Shown here: positions 5,697 through 12,007 of the stretch, piece by piece | How the letters are laid out: the number at the start of each line of letters is the position of its first letter | Numbering within the stretch: position 1 is the first letter of the stretch | Source: an uncultured Halieaceae bacterium | GTDB lineage: Bacteria > Pseudomonadota > Gammaproteobacteria > Pseudomonadales > Halieaceae | Assembly: GCA_938074135.1 (NCBI GenBank) | Contig: CALJFL010000032.1 | Coordinates: 1-12,007 of the forward strand | DNA length: 12,007 bases | Reading direction: 5' to 3' | Notes under the pieces: model-generated | Seen by the model: only the letters and a program-made list of their open reading frames with translations | Told to the model about the DNA's origin: nothing | The model's database searches: none | Position numbers and translations under genes: made by a program

Positions 5697-7937
5697 TTAG
5701 AACGTGTACCCGACCTCAACACCCCAGAAAGCAGGTTCGTTGACGAAAGCAGTCAGATTGAGGAAGTCGATACCGCCATCAACTGTGACTTCGTCGGTGA
5801 TATTCCGGCCTACCAAGGCGATATCCAGGTTATCAGCAGCGTTCTTATATCCGATCCGTACACCGCCCAACCAGCGCTCCTCGGCTACGTACTCGACTGC
5901 CTCGTAGAGGAAAATATTGGATTCGTCACGATAGTTCCAGTCGGTATTGAAGTACAGATCCGCTCCTGAGGACAGCGGCACAGTGTAAGACAGCGCCACG
6001 TTAAACAGCCATTCGGGGGATCGAGGAAGTGGGTTGCCATCAACGAATACCGTATCGAACGGGCCAAAGTCCGAGGGGTTGTCGGGAACGGCAATAGGGT
6101 CTTTTATCGTACAGCTTGGCGTTGATGTACAAGCTGAGATGGTCAGGTCACTGTCATCAATTTCCGTGTCGTTATAGCTGAGATTTGTCATGAAGCGAAG
6201 GTTTTCGTTGATCAGCCATTCGAAGTCGGTCTCAAAACCGTATCCGTTAGTCTGGTCCGCATTAACCAAAGTGTTAAAGTTTCCGAAACCACCGGTCGCG
6301 GTTAACTGCTGATCTTCAATCTCGAAGGCATATATCGTTGCATTCCACCGCGCAGCGCCATCAAACAGCACACTCTTGAAGCCAGCCTCTATTGAAGTCA
6401 ACGTTTCAGTTTCGGCTGAGCTGGTAAAGCCGAAGCGGCCAATGGTTACGGGCCCCCTCGAGGCCTCTCCTACCCGGCTATAGACGCTCCAGTCACCGTT
6501 AATGTCATAGTTAATAGCGAGATCCCAGCTGATGTAGTCGTCGTCCTTGGCGATGGTGGACGCGAACGCTGTGGAGTTAGCCCCAGGGACAACCTCCAGG
6601 TCTTTGTCGTCATCGGTGTAACGAAGACCACCAGTGACAGCCAGCGCATCCGTGAATCGATATTCCACCTGCCCGAATACCGCAATAGATGTGGTCTCCT
6701 GTTCGACAAACGTAGTTCTATCTAATGTAGGAGCAGTAAAGTCAGGTGGTATAGAGGCATTAAAGTCGGTGCTTCGTATCGTAATGTCTTCGTCAAAATA
6801 AAATAAACCCACCTGATAGAAAAGCTCGTCGCTGTCACCAGAAATGCGGAACTCCTGGCTGAACTGGTAATGATCATCAAGGCCGTCGCCAGACGCTACC
6901 ACGCCAAATGCATTTCTACCCAGGTCACCAAATTCTGCCGGGTTGAAGGTCACCAGGCCGCCGTCAATATCAGCTCGGCTAAAGCTGTCGACGGTGTCGT
7001 AAGCTGTGATCGAGGTGAAGGTGAAGCTGCTGAATTCGTACTGGATATTCGCGCTAGTACCAAAGTGCTCCATTTCAAAGCCAGCGCCACTATCCTGGGT
7101 GACTTTTTCTTCATCAAAGCCGGAACGTGTGCCTTCCTTGCCCTGCTTCAATGCGTTCGCATAAAAAATCTGCGGCTGGGAACCATCCTGATCAAAGCCG
7201 TGAAATTTGATCAATGCTGTCAGCTCGTCGCTGGGCTCGATCAAAAATTGCAACCGATAAGCGAACTCGTCAAAGCCACCAAAATCGTCACCCGAGCCTT
7301 CCAGTTCATTATCGATCCAATCTCCCCGATCGGTGTACCTCAGCGACAGTCGCGAGGATATGGTGTCTGTAAGAGCGCCTCCGATAGCAAATTCAGCGTT
7401 GGCTGTTTCGCGACTGCCATAGCCGAAATTGAGGTAACCCTCCGTCACATCGTCAGGTCTGACGGTGTCGACCTTGACAACACCAGCGGGCGTGTTGCGA
7501 CCGAACAGCGTACCCTGCGGCCCTTTTAGAACCTCGACGCGAGAGATATCGAATAGTGGCAGGCTTTTGAGTACTGAATTTTCCAGCGCGACATCGTCCA
7601 TGATGAGAGATACTGGTTGGTTAGCGTTGACGTCGAAATCGGTGTTGCCCAGGCCGCGGATATAAAAGCGGGGGGACTGGCGCCCATTCGATGATTCGAT
7701 TTGCAGACTTGGTACACGCCCGGCTAGCGCCCGGATGTTTTCACCTGAGCCAACAAAATCGTGTATTGACTCGCCGCTCACAACCGATACGGAAGCGGGT
7801 ACATCCTGCAGTGATTGCACGCGCTTTTGCGCGGTTACTAAAACTTCTTCCAACTGGGCCATGGCCGGCGCGGTGGCACCAACGGTCGCTGCAATAGCGG
7901 TGGCTAGCGCCAGCTTGGGGGCGGTGAAGGCTTTCAT
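5697..7937 (-). CDS. TonB-dependent outer-membrane receptor, probably for nucleosides
   Basis: This 746-residue receptor has a signal peptide (1-28, cut at AMA|Q), a TonB-box-like EEVLVTAQKR (30-39) and a plug domain up to about residue 160. The plug contains FYIRGLGNTDFD (91-102) and VEVLKGPQGTLFGRNTPAGV (134-153). The beta-barrel has the typical late motif GRNITDE (710-716) and ends in an aromatic residue, GYTF, as needed for barrel assembly. Length is usual for receptors without a signalling extension. C603 and C609 lie close together, probably in one surface loop. Family members carry siderophores, vitamins, sugars or other nutrients; sequence alone does not give the substrate. The neighbours (deaminase, NUP protein, ribokinase) suggest nucleosides or nucleic-acid fragments. 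GGGAG precedes the ATG, and a strong terminator follows the gene, so it is probably its own transcript. Confidence 0.93.
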   Translation of the reverse strand: MKAFTAPKLALATAIAATVGATAPAMAQLEEVLVTAQKRVQSLQDVPASVSVVSGESIHDFVGSGENIRALAGRVPSLQIESSNGRQSPRFYIRGLGNTDFDVNANQPVSLIMDDVALENSVLKSLPLFDISRVEVLKGPQGTLFGRNTPAGVVKVDTVRPDDVTEGYLNFGYGSRETANAEFAIGGALTDTISSRLSLRYTDRGDWIDNELEGSGDDFGGFDEFAYRLQFLIEPSDELTALIKFHGFDQDGSQPQIFYANALKQGKEGTRSGFDEEKVTQDSGAGFEMEHFGTSANIQYEFSSFTFTSITAYDTVDSFSRADIDGGLVTFNPAEFGDLGRNAFGVVASGDGLDDHYQFSQEFRISGDSDELFYQVGLFYFDEDITIRSTDFNASIPPDFTAPTLDRTTFVEQETTSIAVFGQVEYRFTDALAVTGGLRYTDDDKDLEVVPGANSTAFASTIAKDDDYISWDLAINYDINGDWSVYSRVGEASRGPVTIGRFGFTSSAETETLTSIEAGFKSVLFDGAARWNATIYAFEIEDQQLTATGGFGNFNTLVNADQTNGYGFETDFEWLINENLRFMTNLSYNDTEIDDSDLTISACTSTPSCTIKDPIAVPDNPSDFGPFDTVFVDGNPLPRSPEWLFNVALSYTVPLSSGADLYFNTDWNYRDESNIFLYEAVEYVAEERWLGGVRIGYKNAADNLDIALVGRNITDEVTVDGGIDFLNLTAFVNEPAFWGVEVGYTF

Positions 7938-8145
7938 AGATTTTTCTCCCGGGTTGTATCAGGGTTTTGGTCAATAAGTGTCTATTCTTGCGAGCGAGCC
8001 CGGGTTCGAATGCCACGGGTCTGGCAGTTTGATGTGAACTGTGAAAAAGTTACACAATCTGGCGCGTGAGTGCAGCCAGATTGTTTGGCAAAAGTACTGC
8101 AATTAGTTTTGCGGCCAGGTTGCCAAACTGTAATGAATCCCCGGA
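7938..8145. promoter_or_regulatory. divergent control region of receptor and deaminase genes with nested inverted repeats
   Basis: The 208-bp gap must contain promoters for both divergent genes. It carries a perfect 10-bp inverted repeat, ACAATCTGGC (8054-8063) and GCCAGATTGT (8075-8084). It also has an 8-bp pair, GTTTGGCA (8083-8090) and TGCCAAAC (8121-8128), and inside the latter GCAAAA (8088-8093) and TTTTGC (8107-8112). A weak promoter for the deaminase could be TTGTTT (8081-8086), 17 bases, TAGTTT (8104-8109); the right arm of the 10-bp repeat would then cover its -35 box. Such symmetry near a shared promoter fits a repressor or activator site, but no regulator gene lies in the window. 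Confidence 0.5.
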
Positions 8146-8157
8146 GTGTCGTTTCCA

Positions 8158-9582
8158 GTGCGTAATACTTTACCGTCTGTTGTCGCCTGCCTGTGTTTGG
8201 CCGGCTGTTTGTTGTTGTCGTTGGGCGCCCGGGCGGCCCAGCCCGACCTTATTATCTACGGCGATTACCTGCTCACCATGGAGCCGGGAGAGCCGGTGCT
8301 GCGCGATGGCGCAGTGGTGGTCGAAGCTGACCGAATCATTGCGGTGGGCCCCCGCGCCGAGATCGACAAGCGTTATGTCGCCAAGCGCACTGTAATGGGC
8401 GCCGACAGGGTGGTGATGCCGGGTCTGGTCAATGGCCATACCCACACCGCCATGACGCTGTTTCGCGGGATGGTCGACGATCTGGATCTGATGACCTGGC
8501 TTAACCAGTACGTCTTCCCCATGGAGGGGCGGTTTGTCACCCCGGCCTTTGTTCGTGTAGGCACGGAGCTGGCCTGCTGGGAAATGATTCGCGGCGGTAC
8601 TACCAGCTTTGTCGATATGTATTTTTATCCTGACGAAATTGCCGGCGTTGTTGATCGCTGCGGGCTGCGAGCGGTTGTTGCGTCGCCGCACATTGATTAC
8701 CCCAGTCCGGGCTTTAGTGGCTGGGACGACTCCTTTGCCGCTGCCATCGATTTCGTCAAACGCTGGCAGGGCAAGCATCCGCGGATCACCCCGGCATTTG
8801 CACCACACGCGCCGTATACAGTCTCGCCAGAGCATCTTCGTGCCACGGTAGAGTCGGCTCAGGAGCTCGGTGCAGTTATTTCCATGCACCTGGCCGAGGC
8901 GCCGGCGGAGACTGAGTATATCGCCAAGAATTTCAACACTACCCCGGTCCAGCATGCCAATAATCTGGGCTTGTACGGGCAGCGTTTGATCGCCGCCCAT
9001 ATGGTGCAGCTCAACGATGAGGATATCAGGCTTACCGCAGCGGCCGGTGTGGGGGCGGTCCACAATCCCACCTCAAATATGAAGCTGGGAGCGGGAATTT
9101 CGCCGGTGCCCGCGATGTTGGCCGCTGGCGTTAATGTCGGCCTGGGTACCGATGGCGCCGCATCGAATAACGATCTCGACCTGTGGGAAGAAATTCGTAT
9201 GGCAGCTCTGCTGCACAAGGTGGCCAGCGGCGATCCAACAGCCTTGCCCGCGCAACAGGCCCTGGCAATGGCAACCCGGCTTGGCGCGGGCGCAGTCAGG
9301 CTCGGCGACAGTGTGGGCCAGCTCAAGGTAGGCATGCAGGCTGATATTATCCAGTTGCAGCTTGGCGCTACCCACCAGCAGCCCCTTTACGACGTGGTTT
9401 CGCACCTGGTCTATGTGATGGACAGTACTGATGTGGTGACCACGGTTGTTGCTGGCAAAGTGCTGATGCAGGATCGGCAGGTGCAGACCATCGATGAACA
9501 GGCACTGCGCCAGTCGGTGGCCAAAACCAGCAATGAGATTCGCGCAGCACTGCGCGAGGCCAAGGCGCCCGCCAGTGAATAG
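8158..9582 (+). CDS. exported amidohydrolase, MTA/SAH/adenosine-type deaminase
   Basis: The protein belongs to the metal-dependent amidohydrolases of the TRZ/ATZ deaminase group and resembles Thermotoga TM0936, an MTA/SAH deaminase. Numbering from this GTG, metal ligands are H94 and H96 (VNGHTHTAMTLFRGM), H244 (SMHLAE, with E247 as proton shuttle) and D332 (LGTDGAASNNDLDLWEE). Further landmarks are TSFVDMYFYPDE, H217 in APHAPYT and H302 in VHNPTSNMKLG. It probably deaminates an adenine- or other purine-containing nucleoside to the oxo form. Oddly for this cytosolic family, it begins with a signal peptide, RNTLPSVVACLCLAGCLLLS and then LGARAAQ. Cleavage after ARA or RAA is likely; the internal LAGC could be read as a lipobox. 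I chose GTG 8158, with GGAG 11 bases upstream; GTG 8146 has no spaced site. The stop overlaps the next gene. Confidence 0.88.
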   Translation: MRNTLPSVVACLCLAGCLLLSLGARAAQPDLIIYGDYLLTMEPGEPVLRDGAVVVEADRIIAVGPRAEIDKRYVAKRTVMGADRVVMPGLVNGHTHTAMTLFRGMVDDLDLMTWLNQYVFPMEGRFVTPAFVRVGTELACWEMIRGGTTSFVDMYFYPDEIAGVVDRCGLRAVVASPHIDYPSPGFSGWDDSFAAAIDFVKRWQGKHPRITPAFAPHAPYTVSPEHLRATVESAQELGAVISMHLAEAPAETEYIAKNFNTTPVQHANNLGLYGQRLIAAHMVQLNDEDIRLTAAAGVGAVHNPTSNMKLGAGISPVPAMLAAGVNVGLGTDGAASNNDLDLWEEIRMAALLHKVASGDPTALPAQQALAMATRLGAGAVRLGDSVGQLKVGMQADIIQLQLGATHQQPLYDVVSHLVYVMDSTDVVTTVVAGKVLMQDRQVQTIDEQALRQSVAKTSNEIRAALREAKAPASE

Positions 9583-10141
9583 GCCGGCCCACTGGTTCCT
9601 CGCTTCTTTGCTAGTGGCGGGTGCCGGTGTGGCCGCGGAGAACGAAATGAGTTATCCCGATAAAGAAACTGTCATCCGCGAGTTGGGCCTGGAGGGGCAT
9701 GTCGAGGGCGGTTATTTTCGCCGCACCTTTCAGGCCGACCACAGGTCGATGATCGACCAGGGGGAGGGCGAGCGTTTTACCCTGACATCTATATTTTACC
9801 TGCTGACCGATGACGCCCCTATTGGCCACTGGCACCTCAACAAGTCCGACATCATTCACTACTACCATCTGGGCAGCCCGGTACATTACTACCTGATCTA
9901 CCCGGATGGGCGGCTGGAGAATGTAGTGCTTGGCCCCGACCTGGCGGCAGGGCAGCAATTGCAGCTGACTGTCAGAGGCGGCGTGTGGAAAGCATCGCAC
10001 CTGCCCGAAGGGACTTATGGTCTTATCAGCGAGGCAGTGTCACCGGGATTTGAGTTTGCCGATATGACGTTGGGTGAGCGCGAACTGCTGTTGAATCAGT
10101 TTCCGCAGCATGCAGGGATGATTAAGGCTTATACGCGTTAG
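9575..10141 (+). CDS. DUF985 cupin-fold protein (cupin_5, PF06172), probably exported
   Basis: The core matches the DUF985 cupins: VIRELGLEGHVEGGYFRRTF, SIFYLLTDD, then HWHLNKSDIIHYYHLGSPVH with several histidines lining the barrel, GPDLAAGQQLQ, GVWKASHL and PGFEFADM. No reaction is established for the family as far as I know. Two starts are possible. GTG 9575 overlaps the deaminase stop by eight bases, has AAGG nine bases upstream, and gives 188 residues with a clear signal peptide (NRPAHWFLASLLVAGAGVAA). ATG 9647 has GGAG six bases upstream and gives a 164-residue cytoplasmic form, the usual family length. I list the longer one, because the intervening codons spell a complete signal peptide that chance would hardly provide. 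Coupling to the deaminase suggests a shared task. Its stop overlaps that of the converging phosphoribosyltransferase gene by four bases. Confidence 0.82.
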   Translation: MNRPAHWFLASLLVAGAGVAAENEMSYPDKETVIRELGLEGHVEGGYFRRTFQADHRSMIDQGEGERFTLTSIFYLLTDDAPIGHWHLNKSDIIHYYHLGSPVHYYLIYPDGRLENVVLGPDLAAGQQLQLTVRGGVWKASHLPEGTYGLISEAVSPGFEFADMTLGERELLLNQFPQHAGMIKAYTR

Positions 10142-10722
10142 CCCTGGTCGTTTTTACTTGCCAGTAGCGCGGGTAGTTCGTCGAACAGGAATGACAGCTC
10201 GGGTTTGTTCTGGCGGATTTCCTCAGCGCTGAGTCCGTCCAGCTCGTGCGGAAACACCAACCACTCGTCCGTCTCGTGAACGTAATAATCCGGTACACGA
10301 TCGGTCTGGTTGTTGTTCGGCTTGTAGTAGGGTGTGGCGATACGGATTTCCGGTGTATTTTTCTTGCAGGCTTCTTTCAGGTCAGCGATGGCTTGCCTTA
10401 TGGACAAGCCCGTGTCATGAACGTCATCGACAATGAGCAGCGAATCCTCTGCCTCCAGGCGTTTGATGACATAGTTGAGCCCGTGCACCATCACGTGACG
10501 CGAACGTTCGCCTATCCCGGTATAGGACGAAGTACGAATGGCAATATGGTCGGAATCCACACCCACTACATCGAGTAGCTCCTGCACGGCGATGCCTACC
10601 GGCGCGCCACCGCGCCATACGCCGACGATGTAGTTTGGTCGGTAACCGCTTTGGTAAACCTGCCATGCCAGCCGGTAGGAGTCTTCTAACAATTGCTGGG
10701 CGTTGATGTAGAGCTTGTCCAT
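10138..10722 (-). CDS. purine (hypoxanthine/xanthine/guanine) phosphoribosyltransferase, COG2236-like
   Basis: The 194-residue protein is a type I phosphoribosyltransferase, which joins a purine base to PRPP to make the nucleotide in the cytoplasm. The PRPP-binding loop is LLIVDDVHDTGLS (95-107) with the paired aspartates D99 and D100. GVWRGGAPVG (34-43) is the pyrophosphate-side loop, and WLVFPHEL (154-161) near the end is typical of the predicted purine phosphoribosyltransferases of COG2236. Whether hypoxanthine, xanthine or guanine is preferred cannot be read from sequence. The open frame continues upstream, but the start is set at the ATG 10720-10722, where recognisable homology begins (MDKLYINAQQ) and GGA stands seven bases upstream; longer versions add unlikely residues. 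It is divergent from the AzgA-type permease, so base uptake and salvage genes share a control region. Confidence 0.9.
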   Translation of the reverse strand: MDKLYINAQQLLEDSYRLAWQVYQSGYRPNYIVGVWRGGAPVGIAVQELLDVVGVDSDHIAIRTSSYTGIGERSRHVMVHGLNYVIKRLEAEDSLLIVDDVHDTGLSIRQAIADLKEACKKNTPEIRIATPYYKPNNNQTDRVPDYYVHETDEWLVFPHELDGLSAEEIRQNKPELSFLFDELPALLASKNDQG

Positions 10723-10873
10723 GACGGGTTCCGCATTGCCGGTGTTGGTGAGTGAGGGCAAGGTTAGCATAGCCACAGGCTGCTGAAACCCGAGCGGTAG
10801 TGGTTTGTGCCCGGGTGATTGCGTAAACTGCGTTGATCGCGTTGTGGCGCCTAAACAAGACACAAGGTAAACC
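10723..10873. promoter_or_regulatory. divergent control region of phosphoribosyltransferase and purine permease
   Basis: This 151-bp gap must drive both genes. I see no clear sigma70 promoter. Three imperfect 9-base units beginning TGCGT, TGCGT and CGCGT follow one another at 10820-10846, a possible binding site with one-turn-like spacing. They share only the short GCGT core with the E. coli PurR palindrome and are not called as such. Confidence 0.3.
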
Positions 10874-12007
10874 ATGGAACAGGTGAATAAGCCCGCAGGC
10901 GGCGCACTCGAGCGATTGTTTCGGCTGTCTGAGCATGGCACCAGCGTTCGTGCGGAATTGATAGCGGGTGCGACCACCTTCGTTACCATGGCTTATATCA
11001 TTTTTGTGAATCCACAGATGATGGCCAGTGCCGGTATGGATCCCGGCGCCAGTTTTGTTGCCACCTGTCTCGCATCGGCCCTGGCCTGCTACCTGATGGG
11101 TTTTTACGCCAACTGGCCGGTGGGTCTTGCGCCGGGTATGGGGCTTAACGCTTTTTTCACCTACACCGTTGTCGCCGATATGGGCTACAGCTGGCAGATA
11201 GCGCTGGGCGCGGTCTTCCTTGCCGGTATTCTGTTCGTGATCATGAGCGTCACCCGTATTCGCCGCTGGATGCTCGATAGCATTCCGCTGGATCTGCGCG
11301 TGGCGATGGGTGCTGGCGTGGGTCTGTTTGTCGGTTTTATTGGGCTCAAGAGCGGCGGCATCATCGTGGCCAGCGATGCCACCTACCTGACGCTGGGCGA
11401 CCTCACTCAGGCGGAGCCTTTTCTGGCTGCGCTGGGCTTCCTGTTGATTGCGATTCTTTCCATACGGCAGGTGCACGGCGCAATTATCATCGGCATCCTC
11501 ACGATCACTCTTGCCGCACTGGCTATGGGGCTGGTGACGTTTAGTGGCCTGGTGTCGGCGCCGCCCAGCCTGGCGCCAACCTTCATGCAGCTCGACATCC
11601 TCGGCGCCCTGGACGTGGCAATGACCAGCGTCATTATCGCTTTTCTGTTCGTCAACCTGTTTGATACGGCAGGTACCTTGCTGGGCGTTGCCAGTCGGGC
11701 CGGCCTGGTCGATGAAAAGGGCAATATCCAGAATATGGACCGGGCGCTCAAGGCCGACAGTACATCCAGCGTATTCGGTGCGTTCCTGGGTTGCGCGCCA
11801 GTGACCAGTTACGTTGAAAGTGCGGCGGGTGTCGCCGCCGGCGGTCGCACTGGATTGACCGCGGTTACCGTGGGCACCTTGTTCCTGTTGGCCATTTTCT
11901 TTGCCCCACTGGCGGGCATGGTGCCGGCTTATGCCACCGCGGGCGCGTTGGTCTATGTGGCCATGTTGATGATGACCGGCATGCAGAGCCTGGAATGGAG
12001 CGATATG
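10874..12007 (+). CDS. AzgA-type NCS2 guanine/hypoxanthine permease (3' end beyond window)
   Basis: The first 378 residues of a nucleobase permease are present; the family averages about 430, so perhaps 50 residues are missing. Multiple hydrophobic helices are evident. Hallmarks are TTFVTMAYIIFVNP (34-47), WPVGLAPGMGLNAFF (81-95), FVNLFDTAGTLLGVA (259-273), DSTSSVFGAFLGCAPVTS (295-312) and ESAAGVAAGGRTGLTAV (315-331), which are the conserved substrate-site regions of the AzgA (guanine/hypoxanthine/adenine) branch rather than the uracil/xanthine branch. It is expected to import purine bases across the inner membrane with protons. The ATG has AAGG six bases upstream. Lying divergent from the phosphoribosyltransferase, it supplies that enzyme's substrate. 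No defect is visible in the part seen. Confidence 0.95.
   Translation, partial: MEQVNKPAGGALERLFRLSEHGTSVRAELIAGATTFVTMAYIIFVNPQMMASAGMDPGASFVATCLASALACYLMGFYANWPVGLAPGMGLNAFFTYTVVADMGYSWQIALGAVFLAGILFVIMSVTRIRRWMLDSIPLDLRVAMGAGVGLFVGFIGLKSGGIIVASDATYLTLGDLTQAEPFLAALGFLLIAILSIRQVHGAIIIGILTITLAALAMGLVTFSGLVSAPPSLAPTFMQLDILGALDVAMTSVIIAFLFVNLFDTAGTLLGVASRAGLVDEKGNIQNMDRALKADSTSSVFGAFLGCAPVTSYVESAAGVAAGGRTGLTAVTVGTLFLLAIFFAPLAGMVPAYATAGALVYVAMLMMTGMQSLEWSDM

Noticed and set aside
6870..7529. 219-codon plus-strand frame opposite the TonB receptor
   Set aside because: Antisense to conserved receptor sequence, with no recognised motif or ribosome binding site.
8031..8057. CRP-like site (TGTGA, AAAAGT, TACAC) before the deaminase
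   Set aside because: The second half does not match TCACA at the required six-base spacing; off by one base, so not called.
8200..8211. Lipobox LAGC making the deaminase a lipoprotein
   Set aside because: The residues after the cysteine stay hydrophobic (LLLSLG) and a normal ARAA|Q cleavage site follows; kept only as an alternative.
8170..9063. Long open frame on the minus strand opposite the deaminase
   Set aside because: Its translation has no recognisable domain and is opposite a strongly conserved enzyme; such antisense frames arise from codon bias in GC-rich genes.
10723..10989. N-terminal extension of the phosphoribosyltransferase up to 10989
   Set aside because: The extra 89 residues show no domain, would run into the divergent permease gene, and homology starts at the ATG at 10722 with a ribosome binding site.
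10424..11476. 350-codon open frame on the minus strand across the phosphoribosyltransferase start and the AzgA permease
   Set aside because: It lies antisense to the permease and out of frame with the phosphoribosyltransferase; composition (many His, Arg, Gln) is typical of a shadow frame.

Overview
The window looks like chromosomal DNA of a Gram-negative gammaproteobacterium. It carries the adjacent tRNA-modification genes cmoA and cmoB, a TonB-dependent outer-membrane receptor and several Sec signal peptides. It is moderately GC-rich and gene-dense. A marine lineage such as Cellvibrionales/Halieaceae is a guess from gene style, not shown by the sequence. I see no tRNA, rRNA, CRISPR array, insertion sequence or phage gene.

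Left part (1-2475): the 5' end of cmoB and all of cmoA lie on the minus strand with a 4-bp overlap and a probable promoter. Divergent to them is a cytoplasmic alpha/beta hydrolase with an intact Ser-Asp-His triad. A 382-bp stretch follows, with a perfect hairpin, a possible 61-codon gene on the minus strand and an AT-rich palindrome containing TATAAT in both orientations.

Right part (2476-12007): almost every gene can be placed in one pathway, the capture and dismantling of purine nucleosides. On the minus strand, reading 5' to 3', are a TonB-dependent receptor, a strong terminator, and then a tight three-gene operon. The operon encodes a ureide-permease/ribose-porter-like transporter, ribokinase, and an exported NUP-family protein with a nucleoside phosphorylase-like fold. 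Divergent from the receptor is an MTA/SAH/adenosine-type deaminase that unexpectedly starts with a signal peptide. It is translationally coupled to a DUF985 cupin that can also start with a signal peptide. Beyond these lie a divergent pair, a purine phosphoribosyltransferase (minus) and an AzgA-type purine base permease (plus, cut by the window end).

Proposed scheme (inference): nucleosides enter the periplasm through the receptor. The exported deaminase converts the base moiety there, and the NUP protein splits base from ribose. Ribose enters through the inner-membrane porter and is trapped by ribokinase. Bases enter through AzgA and are made into nucleotides by the phosphoribosyltransferase. 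The design resembles the nucleoside/ribose utilisation (rus) locus of Bacteroides thetaiotaomicron, but with different enzyme families and with deamination apparently moved outside the cytoplasm. That periplasmic route is the main candidate for an undescribed system here.
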